A stretch of DNA of 41,315 nt from an uncultured Mediterraneibacter sp. GTDB taxonomy: Bacteria; Bacillota; Clostridia; Lachnospirales; Lachnospiraceae. The stretch is taken from NCBI RefSeq assembly GCF_944377805.1, contig NZ_CALWFZ010000018.1, forward strand, positions 1 to 41,315, in the 5' to 3' direction. Of the stretch, positions 1 to 8,206 are shown piece after piece. Numbering within the stretch: the first letter of the stretch is position 1; each line of letters begins with the position of its first letter. Below the pieces are notes generated by a model, which was given only the letters and a program-made list of their open reading frames with translations, was not told where the DNA came from and ran no database searches. The position numbers and the translations under genes were made by a program.

Positions 1-303
1 CCATTTCTGAACGGCTGGAAATAGAAAAGGAACGTCAATATCGGCGTTCCATAATCTACTTGCGATATTCAATTTTTCAATTTGTGATACTGATATACTG
101 TGGCAAGAAAAGGTATCTCTCCGCTGATTGACACCAATTTTGACACCAAATTTTTATAAAATGACGATTTCTGACGAGTTAAGACAAAATCATAAAATCC
201 GAGAAATGCCCATAAATAGGCACTTACGGCACTCTATGAAGTTAGACAAAAGCCACACTGCGATAACAAGTGTTGAGTGCTAATAAATTTTACTCATAAG
301 TAA
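1..303. other. Intergenic stretch, no recognisable gene
   Basis: I see no convincing gene here. Several frames are open for 40 to 60 codons, including one on the minus strand that runs off the left edge, but none gives a recognisable protein or has a good ribosome binding site. Two near-identical 10-base direct copies, TTGACACCAA, lie at 128-137 and 140-149. The stretch could be the flank of an integrated element, since the next gene is an accessory surface protein, but that is a guess. Confidence 0.3.
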
Positions 304-342
304 ACGCTGACCCACAGTTTTTTGCTTCCTGTGGGCCAGCGT
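304..342 (-). terminator. Rho-independent terminator of the surface protein gene
   Basis: A 14-base stem (304-317 with 329-342, one mismatch) encloses an 11-base loop. On the minus strand it is followed by a short T-rich run (TTTACTT). It lies about 45 bases past the stop codon of the cell-wall protein gene. Confidence 0.75.
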
Positions 343-386
343 CTTCATTGATTAACTTTCTGATGTAGTTGTTCCTTTTATATACT

Positions 387-2327
387 TCAGTTTACTTTTT
401 TGCGTCTATATACATATGCACTTACACCAGCAATTCCAGACATAGAGAGTAGTACTATGTAGAGCAGGATATTTGTACTGTCTCCCGTCCTTGGTGATGA
501 GACAGATGTTTCCTTGTCTGCCGATGGCTTGTTCGCGCCTGATGATTGATTGTTTCCTGTATTTCCACCCGTCTGTGTATTGTTGCCATCTGTTGCCGGT
601 GCTGTCTCATTAAACTCCCAGGTTCCAGTAAAGATAACTCCTTGTGCTGAGATTTTTGAATCTGCATCATAGCCTTTAAAAACCCACTGTCCATCTGTTA
701 CTTTCACAGTTGTTTCTATAGGGGCTATTGCCCTGATTTCTGTTCCTTCTTCATATTCTGTTGTATCTGCCGGCAATAAATTCATAACTTCTTCAGGAAG
801 TTGCTTTCCTGCTGTGCCGCTGACAAATTCATAAGAAGGAGTGAATGTCTCAGCCTTTTCATAAGCGGCTTTCAGATGATACCTTTCCGTAGAAAGTGGG
901 GTCGTAACATCAACAACCTGCGCTGTTTCAGGTGTCCATCGATTACCAAGTGCGTCTTGATACCAACCTGTAATCGTCCTGCCTGTCCCTGTTACGGTTT
1001 CATTCATCTGAGAAGCGTCCCCAAGATTCAATGTGCCTCCAACATTACCATAGAAGGAAATGTCGTCGCCACCATTATTACTTGTATTGTTAGCAATGAC
1101 AGCTCCTGCTTCAATAGTTGCCGTTCCTGCGCTGTTAAAGTTCAGCCCTCCGCCATAGCTTGCCGTATTGCCTGTAATGACAAATCCTCTCTTTATTTCT
1201 ACATTGGAACCGCTGCAGGCATAAATACCTCCGCCATAGACAGAACCTGTATTTCCTGATATCCTGCCTGCTTCAAAAATTCCAGTAGAGTTATACAGGG
1301 TAACACCGCCGCCGTAGTTGTAGATGGTGCTGGTGTTTCGTGTTGCGTTATTGTTGGAAATGTCACCACCATACATACTGAAACTGCCTCCAATAATCAA
1401 AACTGCTCCCGAATAACTGGAGATGTTGCAGTCAGTTACATTGTCGTGGATGCTTCCTCCATACATATTGAAAATAACAGTTCTTCCGCCATCGTTCCTT
1501 CCCGTTACAGCACCGCCTGTGCCCGGCGTGGCGTAATTAGTGTTGTTGCTGATTTCTCCGCCGTACATATTAAATGTTCCATTTTGTATATTGACAGCAG
1601 AACCGTTAGACGACCCGTTCGCCGTATTGCCAGTCAGAACAACCCCATCATACATATTTAATATTCCAGTTCCAGTGTTATCGTTGGGACCAATCAGAAT
1701 CAACGCCTGCTGTGTATTTCTGTATTGTGTCGGAGTAACCGTAACAGTTAATTCATTCTCATTACCTGTAGGATTCTCACGTCCAAGAGACAGCTTGCCG
1801 CCGCCACCCACAGTCAGCATGGCAAAGTTCAGTCTGGTTCCCAGGTTGAGGGTATGCCCGTGACCTAAGATCGTTACATCTTTATTGATCCTCGGATTAT
1901 CAGTTGCATTTCCGTAAGAAATATCATTATTTAAATGAATCTCATAGCTATTAAACTGATTGTCATTTTCAATAGATGTAATAGCATTTCGAAATTCTTC
2001 TAAATTATTCACATAGTAAATATTGCTTTGTTGTGGAGCCGGAGCATTATTGAGTTCCAATCGGGAACTGTTATCGGCCACTTCCGTATTTGCCTGCACT
2101 TCCTCTAAATCAATTTCCGTACTTTCTGGGAGAATACTGGAATTTTCCACATCTGGAACAGCACTGATTTCTTCGTCGATTATTTCCGTTTCTTTTTCTG
2201 GAGCTGCTGACTCTTCAACGTCATCAGTTTCACTTAAAGTCTCCGGTTGTGCGAAGACACTTCCTCCCGGCATTAAAGTCAGGCATAAGACACCTGCCAG
2301 CAGAAAAGCAGTTAGTTTTTTCTTCAT
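387..2327 (-). CDS. Sortase-anchored cell-surface protein with beta-helix repeats
   Basis: The 646-residue protein is built for the cell surface. Residues 1-27 are a typical signal peptide (MKKK, hydrophobic core, VFAQ). An acidic Glu/Asp-rich stretch follows to about residue 95. A central region of roughly 330 residues contains many imperfect copies of a MYGG-x-I-x-x-N-T/N motif, the pattern of right-handed parallel beta-helix proteins. The C-terminus is a sorting signal: SPRTG at about 611-615, a hydrophobic span, and the basic tail RRKK. SPRTG departs from LPXTG at the first position. The gene has a strong ribosome binding site (AAGGGGAGG) and its own promoter and terminator, so it is probably monocistronic. 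An adhesin or polysaccharide-binding role is plausible, but no ligand can be named. Confidence 0.85.
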   Translation of the reverse strand: MKKKLTAFLLAGVLCLTLMPGGSVFAQPETLSETDDVEESAAPEKETEIIDEEISAVPDVENSSILPESTEIDLEEVQANTEVADNSSRLELNNAPAPQQSNIYYVNNLEEFRNAITSIENDNQFNSYEIHLNNDISYGNATDNPRINKDVTILGHGHTLNLGTRLNFAMLTVGGGGKLSLGRENPTGNENELTVTVTPTQYRNTQQALILIGPNDNTGTGILNMYDGVVLTGNTANGSSNGSAVNIQNGTFNMYGGEISNNTNYATPGTGGAVTGRNDGGRTVIFNMYGGSIHDNVTDCNISSYSGAVLIIGGSFSMYGGDISNNNATRNTSTIYNYGGGVTLYNSTGIFEAGRISGNTGSVYGGGIYACSGSNVEIKRGFVITGNTASYGGGLNFNSAGTATIEAGAVIANNTSNNGGDDISFYGNVGGTLNLGDASQMNETVTGTGRTITGWYQDALGNRWTPETAQVVDVTTPLSTERYHLKAAYEKAETFTPSYEFVSGTAGKQLPEEVMNLLPADTTEYEEGTEIRAIAPIETTVKVTDGQWVFKGYDADSKISAQGVIFTGTWEFNETAPATDGNNTQTGGNTGNNQSSGANKPSADKETSVSSPRTGDSTNILLYIVLLSMSGIAGVSAYVYRRKKVN

Positions 2328-2508
2328 TGAATGCCTCCCCTTTCTTTTGTGTTTTTCTGGAAGTCTCGGTAATCCGCGCCAAATATATCTATGTATGCTT
2401 CACCTCCTCTTAACAGTTGATTAAGATAAGCAGCCTGTTGAGAAATAAATCAGACTTTTTCTCACACCCTTGAAACGCTTTGATTTCAAAAAACGGCACA
2501 GTTACACT

Positions 2509-2537
2509 ATCATAATTCAATATATCTTATCTGTGAA
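2509..2537 (-). promoter_or_regulatory. Sigma-A type promoter of the surface protein gene
   Basis: On the minus strand TTCACA (2532-2537) and TATGAT (2509-2514) are separated by 17 bases. This implies a leader of about 170 bases before the start codon at 2327. The 2328-2651 gap holds this promoter and leader and no gene that I can see. The leader also carries a good Shine-Dalgarno-like run (GAGGAGGTG near 2400) with no usable start codon after it. Confidence 0.55.
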
Positions 2538-2651
2538 AAAAGTCTACCTTTTCCCCTATAAATTCCCACATTTTATTTTCTATTGCGTTTACTGTCTGTC
2601 AAAAAACATGGTTCTGAGGCTTTCCTGCTGATCCACATCTATTTTGCCGGG

Positions 2652-3017
2652 CTATCCCGGAATTGGTTCATATTCGTTCAGATCATCATCCGTTATTTCC
2701 CGAATCACTTTGCAGGGAGACCCGGCTGCAAAACACATTGGCGGGATGTCCCTGACAACAACGCTCCCCGCGCCGACTACCGCGCCTTTTCCTATGGTCA
2801 CGCCAGCGCTGATCACAACGTTACTTCCGATCCATACAAAGTCCTCTATCACGACTTTTTTACAATACATTTCCACATGTGCACGCGCTTTATGGTGCAT
2901 TGGGTGATTCGTTGTGCTAATTGTAACATTAGGCGCAATCAGCACCCCCTTGCCAATATTAATTTCGTAATCATCAACCAATGTAAGATTGGAAATCCTG
3001 ACATAATCCTCCGGCAT
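2652..3017 (-). pseudogene. Truncated LacA/Maa-type hexapeptide O-acetyltransferase
   Basis: The 121-residue reading frame matches the C-terminal two thirds of the maltose/galactoside O-acetyltransferase family. It has left-handed beta-helix hexapeptide turns (IGKGVLIAPNVTI, VWIGSNVVISAGVTIGKGAVVGAGSVV), the TTNHP segment that carries the catalytic histidine in this family, and the usual FAAGSPCKVIREI ending. Family members are about 185-200 residues, so some 65-70 N-terminal residues are missing. These include the maltose-acetyltransferase N-terminal domain. The frame upstream of the ATG closes at once with TGA, and no good ribosome binding site precedes it. I read it as a decayed gene. A short active form is possible but unlikely. 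Confidence 0.7.
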
Positions 3018-3164
3018 ATATCTGCTGCTTCATGTTTTCACCAGTATCGGTCCACAGTAATCCGGCAGCTCTCCGCCTGGACATGGACATTTTGTTTGAA
3101 TTATCCATACTTTTTGACATGTTTTATTCCTATCTACTCGGATCTTTGTTTCTCACAAATTACT

Positions 3165-3250
3165 TTGAACTTTTGAACTTTGATTTACGCATTGAACTTC
3201 TTTTCTCGTTATGTTATAGTGTTTTTAATGTAAATTGAACTTTTTTGAAC
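3165..3250. promoter_or_regulatory. Five TTGAAC boxes, candidate operator array
   Basis: TTGAAC occurs five times in the same orientation within 86 bases: 3165-3170, 3173-3178, 3192-3197, 3235-3240 and 3245-3250. The first two are 8 bases apart and the last two 10 bases apart. The middle copy doubles as the -35 element of the downstream promoter. Since the downstream protein carries an Xre-type DNA-binding domain, autoregulation through these boxes is a reasonable inference. Confidence 0.45.
3192..3220 (+). promoter_or_regulatory. Promoter of the HTH-aminotransferase gene
   Basis: TTGAAC (3192-3197) and TATAGT (3215-3220) are separated by exactly 17 bases. Transcription would begin near 3227, about 40 bases before the chosen ATG at 3268. 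Confidence 0.65.
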
Positions 3251-3267
3251 TCAAGGAGATAAGAAAT

Positions 3268-4806
3268 ATGTCCAGAGAAATTTTTGCCCGGCGCCTTAAG
3301 TTGTCTATGGCGCAGCAGGGAAAGAAACAGGTAGACCTTATCCACTCAGCGGCAGAATGCGGAGTAAAATTAGGAAAGAGCCATATCAGTCAGTATGTAA
3401 GCGGCAAGACGCTTCCGAGACCGGATATTCTGCGTTTCCTTGCGGAGACGCTTCAAGTGGATGAAAAATGGCTTCGCGGAGAGGCTCTTTTGGATGACGC
3501 TTCTTCCTCTTCTGTCGGAACCGCATCGAAGGCTCCTGCAGTCAACGCGAATCAAAAACAGAATATTACCAGGAGAGTTACAGAAATGAAAACATTTAAG
3601 AAATCTTCAAAACTTGACAATGTCTTATACGATGTAAGAGGACCTGTAGTGGACGAAGCCTCAAGGATGGAGGAGTCAGGCACGCAGATCCTGAAACTCA
3701 ATATCGGAAATCCCGCTCCGTTCGGTTTTCGCACACCGGATGAGGTTATCTATGATATGCGGCAGCAATTGACGGAATGTGAGGGTTATTCCAATGCCCA
3801 GGGACTTTTCTCCGCGAGAAAAGCAATTATGCAGTATGCACAGCTGAAAAGAATTCCGAATATTGCCATAGAGGATATCTATACAGGAAACGGCGTCAGT
3901 GAACTGATCAACATCTGTATGTCAGCACTCCTGGACGATGGAGATGAGATCCTGATTCCTTCTCCTGATTATCCGCTGTGGACCGCCTGCGCAACACTGG
4001 CCGGCGGAAAGGCCGTACATTATATTTGCGATGAGCAGTCGGAATGGTATCCGGATATTGACGATATCCGCAGGAAGATCACTGACCGTACGAAAGCCAT
4101 CGTCATTATCAATCCGAACAACCCAACCGGGGCACTGTATCCGAAAGAGGTGCTGCAGAAGATCGTCGACGTTGCAAGAGAGCATCAGCTTATCATCTTT
4201 TCTGACGAGATTTACGACCGGCTGGTAATGGATGAAGAAGAACATGTTTCCATCGCTTCTCTTGCGCCGGATCTCTTCTGCATCACTTTCAGCGGTCTGT
4301 CCAAGTCTCATATGATCGCGGGATTCCGCATCGGCTGGATGATTTTAAGCGGAAACAAGAAGATCGCGAAAGATTACATCGAAGGGCTCAAAATGCTCTC
4401 CAATATGCGGCTCTGCTCCAATGTTCCCGCACAGTCTATCGTCCAGACAGCACTGGGCGGCCATCAGAGCGTGCGCGGCTATATCGAGCCGGGCGGGCGT
4501 ATCAGAGAACAGAGAGATTATATTTACAAGGCACTGACCGATATCCCCGGCATCAGCGCCGTGAAGCCAAAAGCTGCTTTCTACATCTTCCCGAAGATCG
4601 ATGTGAAAAAGTTCAACATCACAGATGATGAACAGTTCGCCCTCGATCTTCTCCGGGATAAAAAGATTCTCCTTATTCACGGCGGCGGCTTCAACTGGGA
4701 ACAGCCGGACCATTTCCGCGTGGTCTATCTGCCCCGGATCGAAGTGCTCAGAGAGGCAACTGAGAAGATCTCGGATTTCTTCAGTTACTATAAACAACAG
4801 TTGTAA
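3268..4806 (+). CDS. Xre-type HTH domain fused to AlaA-like alanine aminotransferase
   Basis: About 512 residues. Residues 1-77 form a Cro/C1-type helix-turn-helix (IFARRLKLSMAQQGKKQVDL, then SHISQYVSGKTLPRPD and LAETLQVDEKWLRGE). A low-complexity linker of about 30 residues follows. From about residue 107 the protein is a complete fold-type I PLP aminotransferase very like AlaA/YfbQ, which transfers amino groups between alanine and 2-oxoglutarate. Visible marks are KLNIGNPAPFGF, SPDYPLWTA, NPNNPTGA and the PLP lysine in FSGLSKSHMIAGFR. I chose ATG 3268, not the upstream TTG at 3235, because AAGGAG lies just before it. A second in-frame ATG at 3586, preceded by AGGAG at 3571-3575, could start a free aminotransferase. 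The fusion may tie amino-acid status to transcription, which is inference. Confidence 0.88.
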   Translation: MSREIFARRLKLSMAQQGKKQVDLIHSAAECGVKLGKSHISQYVSGKTLPRPDILRFLAETLQVDEKWLRGEALLDDASSSSVGTASKAPAVNANQKQNITRRVTEMKTFKKSSKLDNVLYDVRGPVVDEASRMEESGTQILKLNIGNPAPFGFRTPDEVIYDMRQQLTECEGYSNAQGLFSARKAIMQYAQLKRIPNIAIEDIYTGNGVSELINICMSALLDDGDEILIPSPDYPLWTACATLAGGKAVHYICDEQSEWYPDIDDIRRKITDRTKAIVIINPNNPTGALYPKEVLQKIVDVAREHQLIIFSDEIYDRLVMDEEEHVSIASLAPDLFCITFSGLSKSHMIAGFRIGWMILSGNKKIAKDYIEGLKMLSNMRLCSNVPAQSIVQTALGGHQSVRGYIEPGGRIREQRDYIYKALTDIPGISAVKPKAAFYIFPKIDVKKFNITDDEQFALDLLRDKKILLIHGGGFNWEQPDHFRVVYLPRIEVLREATEKISDFFSYYKQQL

Positions 4807-4812
4807 AACCAG

Positions 4813-4850
4813 GGTCTGCCACACCGGCAATCGGTATGGCAGACCTTTTT
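4813..4850 (+). terminator. Rho-independent terminator
   Basis: GGTCTGCCA (4813-4821) pairs with TGGCAGACC (4837-4845), with an inner ACCG/CGGT stem, and TTTTT follows. It ends the aminotransferase transcript just before the convergent gatB gene. Confidence 0.9.
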
Positions 4851-4866
4851 CATCCACTGAAAACTT

Positions 4867-6303
4867 TTACTGTTCCAGTATCTCTTTTATCATCTTTGTC
4901 ACAGTCGCCGGGTCGGCTTTTCCTTTCAGAGCCCGCATGCTCTGTCCCATGAGCGCTCCGAAAGCTTTCTGCTTACCGCCCTTGTAGTCCGCAACCGCCT
5001 GCGGATTGTCTGCAAGGACTTTCTCTACCGCTTCCTGGATGGCCCCCTCATCGTTTACTGTCTTAAGTCCGTTCTCTTCCACATACCTCTCCGGATCTAC
5101 ATCATTCGAGAAAATCTGTTCAAATACTTTTCTCGCGACAGCTGCGCTGATTGTTCCTTCGTCCGTCATGTCGATGATTTTCGCCAGATGCTCCGGTGAG
5201 AACTTCAGTTCTTCCGGTTCCATCCCCTTCTCTTTCATCAGGCGGAACACATCTCCCATAATCCAGTTTGCCGCTTTCTTCGGCTTCTGACACAGTTCAA
5301 CCGTTGCCTCGAAGATATCCGCCACTTTCTTAGATTCTGTGATAAGCTCCGCATCATATTCCGGAATGTCGAATTCCTTCTTATATCTCTCCAGCTTCTC
5401 AGGGCGAAGCTCCGGCTGGCGCGCTTTGATCTTTGCGATCCACTCGTCGCTTATCACGATCGGCACAAGATCCGGCTCAGGAAAATATCGATAGTCCTGT
5501 GCATCCTCCTTGGAACGCATCGCATAGGAATGCTCTTTATTGTCATCCCATCTTCTCGTCTCCTGGATGACTTCCTTCCCTTCTTCGAGGAGTTCGATCT
5601 GTCTCTGCCGCTCTCCCTCAATAGCATGAGCAATAGCCTTAAATGAGTTCAGATTCTTCATCTCCGTTCTCGTACCGAAGGTCTCCGAACCTGCTTCACG
5701 GACAGACAGGTTCACATCTGCTCTCATGGATCCTTCCTGGAGCTTGCAGTCTGACACTCCGAGATACTGTGCGATCATCCGCAGCTTTTCCAGATATGCG
5801 ATAACCTCGTCTGCAGAGCGCATATCCGGTTCGGAGACGATCTCCACAAGGGGCACGCCGCTTCGGTTATAATCTACAAGGGAAGTATCGTCCCACTCGT
5901 CATGAACCAGCTTTCCCGCATCCTCTTCCATGTGCATCTCATGGATTCGCACTTTCTTCTTTCCTGTCTGCGTATCGATCTCCACATATCCGTCTCTCGC
6001 GATCGGGAGATAGAGCTGAGAGATCTGATAGTTCTGCGGGTTGTCCGGATAGAAATAATTCTTCCGGTCGAACTTGCACACCTGCGTAATCTTACAGTTT
6101 GCGGCAAGTCCGAGCGCCATAGCATACTCTACCACCTGTTTATTGAGCACCGGAAGCGATCCCGGCATTCCCGTACACACCGGGCATGTATGGGTATTCG
6201 GCGCGCTTCCGAACTCTGTACTGCATCCGCAGAAGATCTTCGTCTTTGTCGCCAGCTCGATATGAACCTCAAGTCCGATGACTGTTTCATACTGTTTTGC
6301 CAT
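4867..6303 (-). CDS. gatB: Asp/Glu-tRNA(Asn/Gln) amidotransferase subunit B
   Basis: GatB is the kinase and tRNA-binding subunit of the GatCAB transamidase. It activates the side chain of Asp-tRNA(Asn) or Glu-tRNA(Gln) with ATP so that ammonia from GatA can amidate it. The 478 residues are full length. The N-terminal catalytic domain shows YETVIGLEVHIELATKTKIFCGC, with cysteines likely to bind zinc together with the later CPVC. The C-terminal YqeY-like tail domain covers roughly residues 330-478. The ATG at 6303 lies 2 bases after the gatA stop, and its ribosome binding site (AAAGGAGGTG) lies over the end of gatA, so the two are probably translationally coupled. It is the last gene of the operon and meets the convergent aminotransferase gene. 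Confidence 0.97.
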   Translation of the reverse strand: MAKQYETVIGLEVHIELATKTKIFCGCSTEFGSAPNTHTCPVCTGMPGSLPVLNKQVVEYAMALGLAANCKITQVCKFDRKNYFYPDNPQNYQISQLYLPIARDGYVEIDTQTGKKKVRIHEMHMEEDAGKLVHDEWDDTSLVDYNRSGVPLVEIVSEPDMRSADEVIAYLEKLRMIAQYLGVSDCKLQEGSMRADVNLSVREAGSETFGTRTEMKNLNSFKAIAHAIEGERQRQIELLEEGKEVIQETRRWDDNKEHSYAMRSKEDAQDYRYFPEPDLVPIVISDEWIAKIKARQPELRPEKLERYKKEFDIPEYDAELITESKKVADIFEATVELCQKPKKAANWIMGDVFRLMKEKGMEPEELKFSPEHLAKIIDMTDEGTISAAVARKVFEQIFSNDVDPERYVEENGLKTVNDEGAIQEAVEKVLADNPQAVADYKGGKQKAFGALMGQSMRALKGKADPATVTKMIKEILEQ

Positions 6304-6305
6304 GA

Positions 6306-7811
6306 CTAGCGCACCTCCTTTTTCACTGCTGTATCTGCAGCCGTCTTGCTGATGTCCGCCATCGTCTCATACTGTTTTCCTGTGGCGCATTCATAAGTGT
6401 ATGCCGCCCGGATCAGCGTTTTCTCCTCAAATGCATTTCCGATCAGCTGCATTCCGATGGGCAGTCCGTTTTTATCTTTCCCGACCGGCACTGTCATTCC
6501 CGGGAGTCCCGCAAGGTTTACTGAGATCGTATAAATATCTCCCAGATACATCTTCAGCGGATCGCTCAGACTCTTGCCCAATTCCGGAGCTGTCGTCGGC
6601 GCTGCCGGTCCCAGAATGATATCGTAATATTCAAACGCCTTGTCGAATTCCTTTTTGATCAGCGCTTTTGTCCGAAGGGCTTTCAGATAGTATGCGTCAT
6701 AATACCCGGAACTCAGGACAAAAGAACCGAGCATGATACGGCGTTTTACTTCCGGACCGAAACCTTCTGAACGGGTCTTCTTATACATGTTGTGTAGTCC
6801 CTCATATTCCCCTGTCCGATAGCCATATTTCACCCCGTCGAACCGTTCCAGATTGGAGCTTGCCTCCGCAGAAGCGATCGTGTAATATGCCGGAATAGCA
6901 TATTTTACAAGACCCAGGTCAAACGTCTCAACGACAGCTCCATTTTCTTCCAGTACTTTTGCCGCCCGCAGGACTGCCTGTCTTACTTCCGGATCAAGTC
7001 CGCCACCCATGTAGTCTTTCGGTATGCCGATCTTCAGGCCTTTTACATTATTCTCAAGGGCGCTCGTAAAATCATAGTCATCTCTGTCTACAGACGTGCT
7101 GTCTTTCGGATCGTGGGATGCGATCGCCTCAAGAAATGCCGCGCAGTCAGACACATCTTTCGCCACCGGTCCGATCTGATCCAGTGAAGAGCCGTAAGCA
7201 ATCAGGCCGTATCTGGAAACAGTTCCGTACGTCGGCTTCAGCCCGACCACTCCGCAGAACGAACTGGGCTGTCTGATAGAACCGCCTGTGTCTGACCCAA
7301 GAGCGCCGAAACATTCGCCCGCCGCCACTGCCGCGCAGGAACCGCCGGAAGAGCCGCCCGGAACATGCGCTGTATTGTGCGGGTTTCTCGTCGGTCCGTA
7401 ATACGAAGTCTCGGTAGTGCTTCCCATAGCAAATTCATCCATGTTCGTCTTTCCGATGATCACTGCCCCGGCTTTCTTTAAGTTCTCCACCGCCTCAGCA
7501 GTATATGTGGGTTTAAAATTTGAAAGTATCTTTGAGCTGCATGTCGTAAGCTGTCCTTTGATACACATGTTATCCTTAATCGCAACAGGCACGCCCGCCA
7601 GAGGTCCGGCCAGTTCTCCTGCATCGATCTTCTTCTGGATCTCTTCCGCCTGTGAATACGCTCCTGCTTCATCCAGTGTGACGTAACTGTTGACCACCGG
7701 CTCCGCTTTCTTTGCGCGGTCAAGCGCCGCCTGAACAGCTTCTCTTACCGCGATCTCGCCGGCTTTTATCTTTTTTCCCAGCTCCAGAGCTGTAAGTTCT
7801 AATATTTCCAT
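6306..7811 (-). CDS. gatA: Asp/Glu-tRNA(Asn/Gln) amidotransferase subunit A
   Basis: GatA is the amidase subunit that hydrolyses glutamine and feeds ammonia to GatB. The 501-residue protein belongs to the amidase-signature family. The Ser-cisSer-Lys triad is visible: the lysine in VPVAIKDNM, then GGSSGGSCAAVAAG and the nucleophile region SDTGGSIRQPSSFCG. The C-terminal half is complete, with GLPGMTVPVGKDKNGLPIGMQLIG. The start at 7811 has the ribosome binding site AAAGGCGG and follows gatC by about 36 bases. The order aspS-gatC-gatA-gatB on one strand puts all parts of a tRNA-dependent Asn/Gln pathway in a single operon. Confidence 0.97.
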   Translation of the reverse strand: MEILELTALELGKKIKAGEIAVREAVQAALDRAKKAEPVVNSYVTLDEAGAYSQAEEIQKKIDAGELAGPLAGVPVAIKDNMCIKGQLTTCSSKILSNFKPTYTAEAVENLKKAGAVIIGKTNMDEFAMGSTTETSYYGPTRNPHNTAHVPGGSSGGSCAAVAAGECFGALGSDTGGSIRQPSSFCGVVGLKPTYGTVSRYGLIAYGSSLDQIGPVAKDVSDCAAFLEAIASHDPKDSTSVDRDDYDFTSALENNVKGLKIGIPKDYMGGGLDPEVRQAVLRAAKVLEENGAVVETFDLGLVKYAIPAYYTIASAEASSNLERFDGVKYGYRTGEYEGLHNMYKKTRSEGFGPEVKRRIMLGSFVLSSGYYDAYYLKALRTKALIKKEFDKAFEYYDIILGPAAPTTAPELGKSLSDPLKMYLGDIYTISVNLAGLPGMTVPVGKDKNGLPIGMQLIGNAFEEKTLIRAAYTYECATGKQYETMADISKTAADTAVKKEVR

Positions 7812-7847
7812 GATCTATGCCGCCTTTCTGTCATGATCCGCTTTTTC

Positions 7848-8141
7848 TCAGCCGATTGTCCTCGGCACTTCAAAGGTGTCCTCTTTTCTCTGTGGTGCGT
7901 TGGCCAGTGTCTCTTCCCTGCCGTCGCCGTTTGTCACCACATCCTCACGAAATACATTGTTGACCGGAAACACATGGGACATAGGTTCGATTCCTGATGT
8001 ATCCAGTTCATTCAGTGTATCAATGTAATCCAGCATCTTCTCCATGTCAGCTTTTGCATCCTCTTTTTCTGTATCTGATAACTCGAGCTTTGCCAGTATT
8101 CCGACATACTCGATAGTCTCGTCTGATATTCTGTTTGCCAT
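7848..8141 (-). CDS. gatC: Asp/Glu-tRNA(Asn/Gln) amidotransferase subunit C
   Basis: GatC is the small subunit that wraps around and stabilises GatA and GatB. The 97-residue protein starts MANRISDETIEYVGILAKLEL and ends FEVPRTIG, both typical of the family, with the SGIEPMSHV segment in the middle. I place the start at 8141 and not at an upstream in-frame codon (8201), because AAAGGAGAG lies 7 bases before 8141 and the upstream residues are not family-like. Confidence 0.95.
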   Translation of the reverse strand: MANRISDETIEYVGILAKLELSDTEKEDAKADMEKMLDYIDTLNELDTSGIEPMSHVFPVNNVFREDVVTNGDGREETLANAPQRKEDTFEVPRTIG

Positions 8142-8206
8142 GACTGTCTCTCCTTTCTCTGATCCTTTGGCAGTATTCTTCTGCTGTAAGGCAATCCTCA
8201 TCCTTA

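Noticed and set aside
1-190. Minus-strand frame running off the left edge, possible integrase tail
   Set aside because: No tyrosine-recombinase motif can be seen, and a stop lies just upstream of the suggestive FGVKIGV stretch.
801-1259. Plus-strand frames opposite the surface protein gene
   Set aside because: They are shadows of the repeated minus-strand coding sequence, with no ribosome binding sites or family features.
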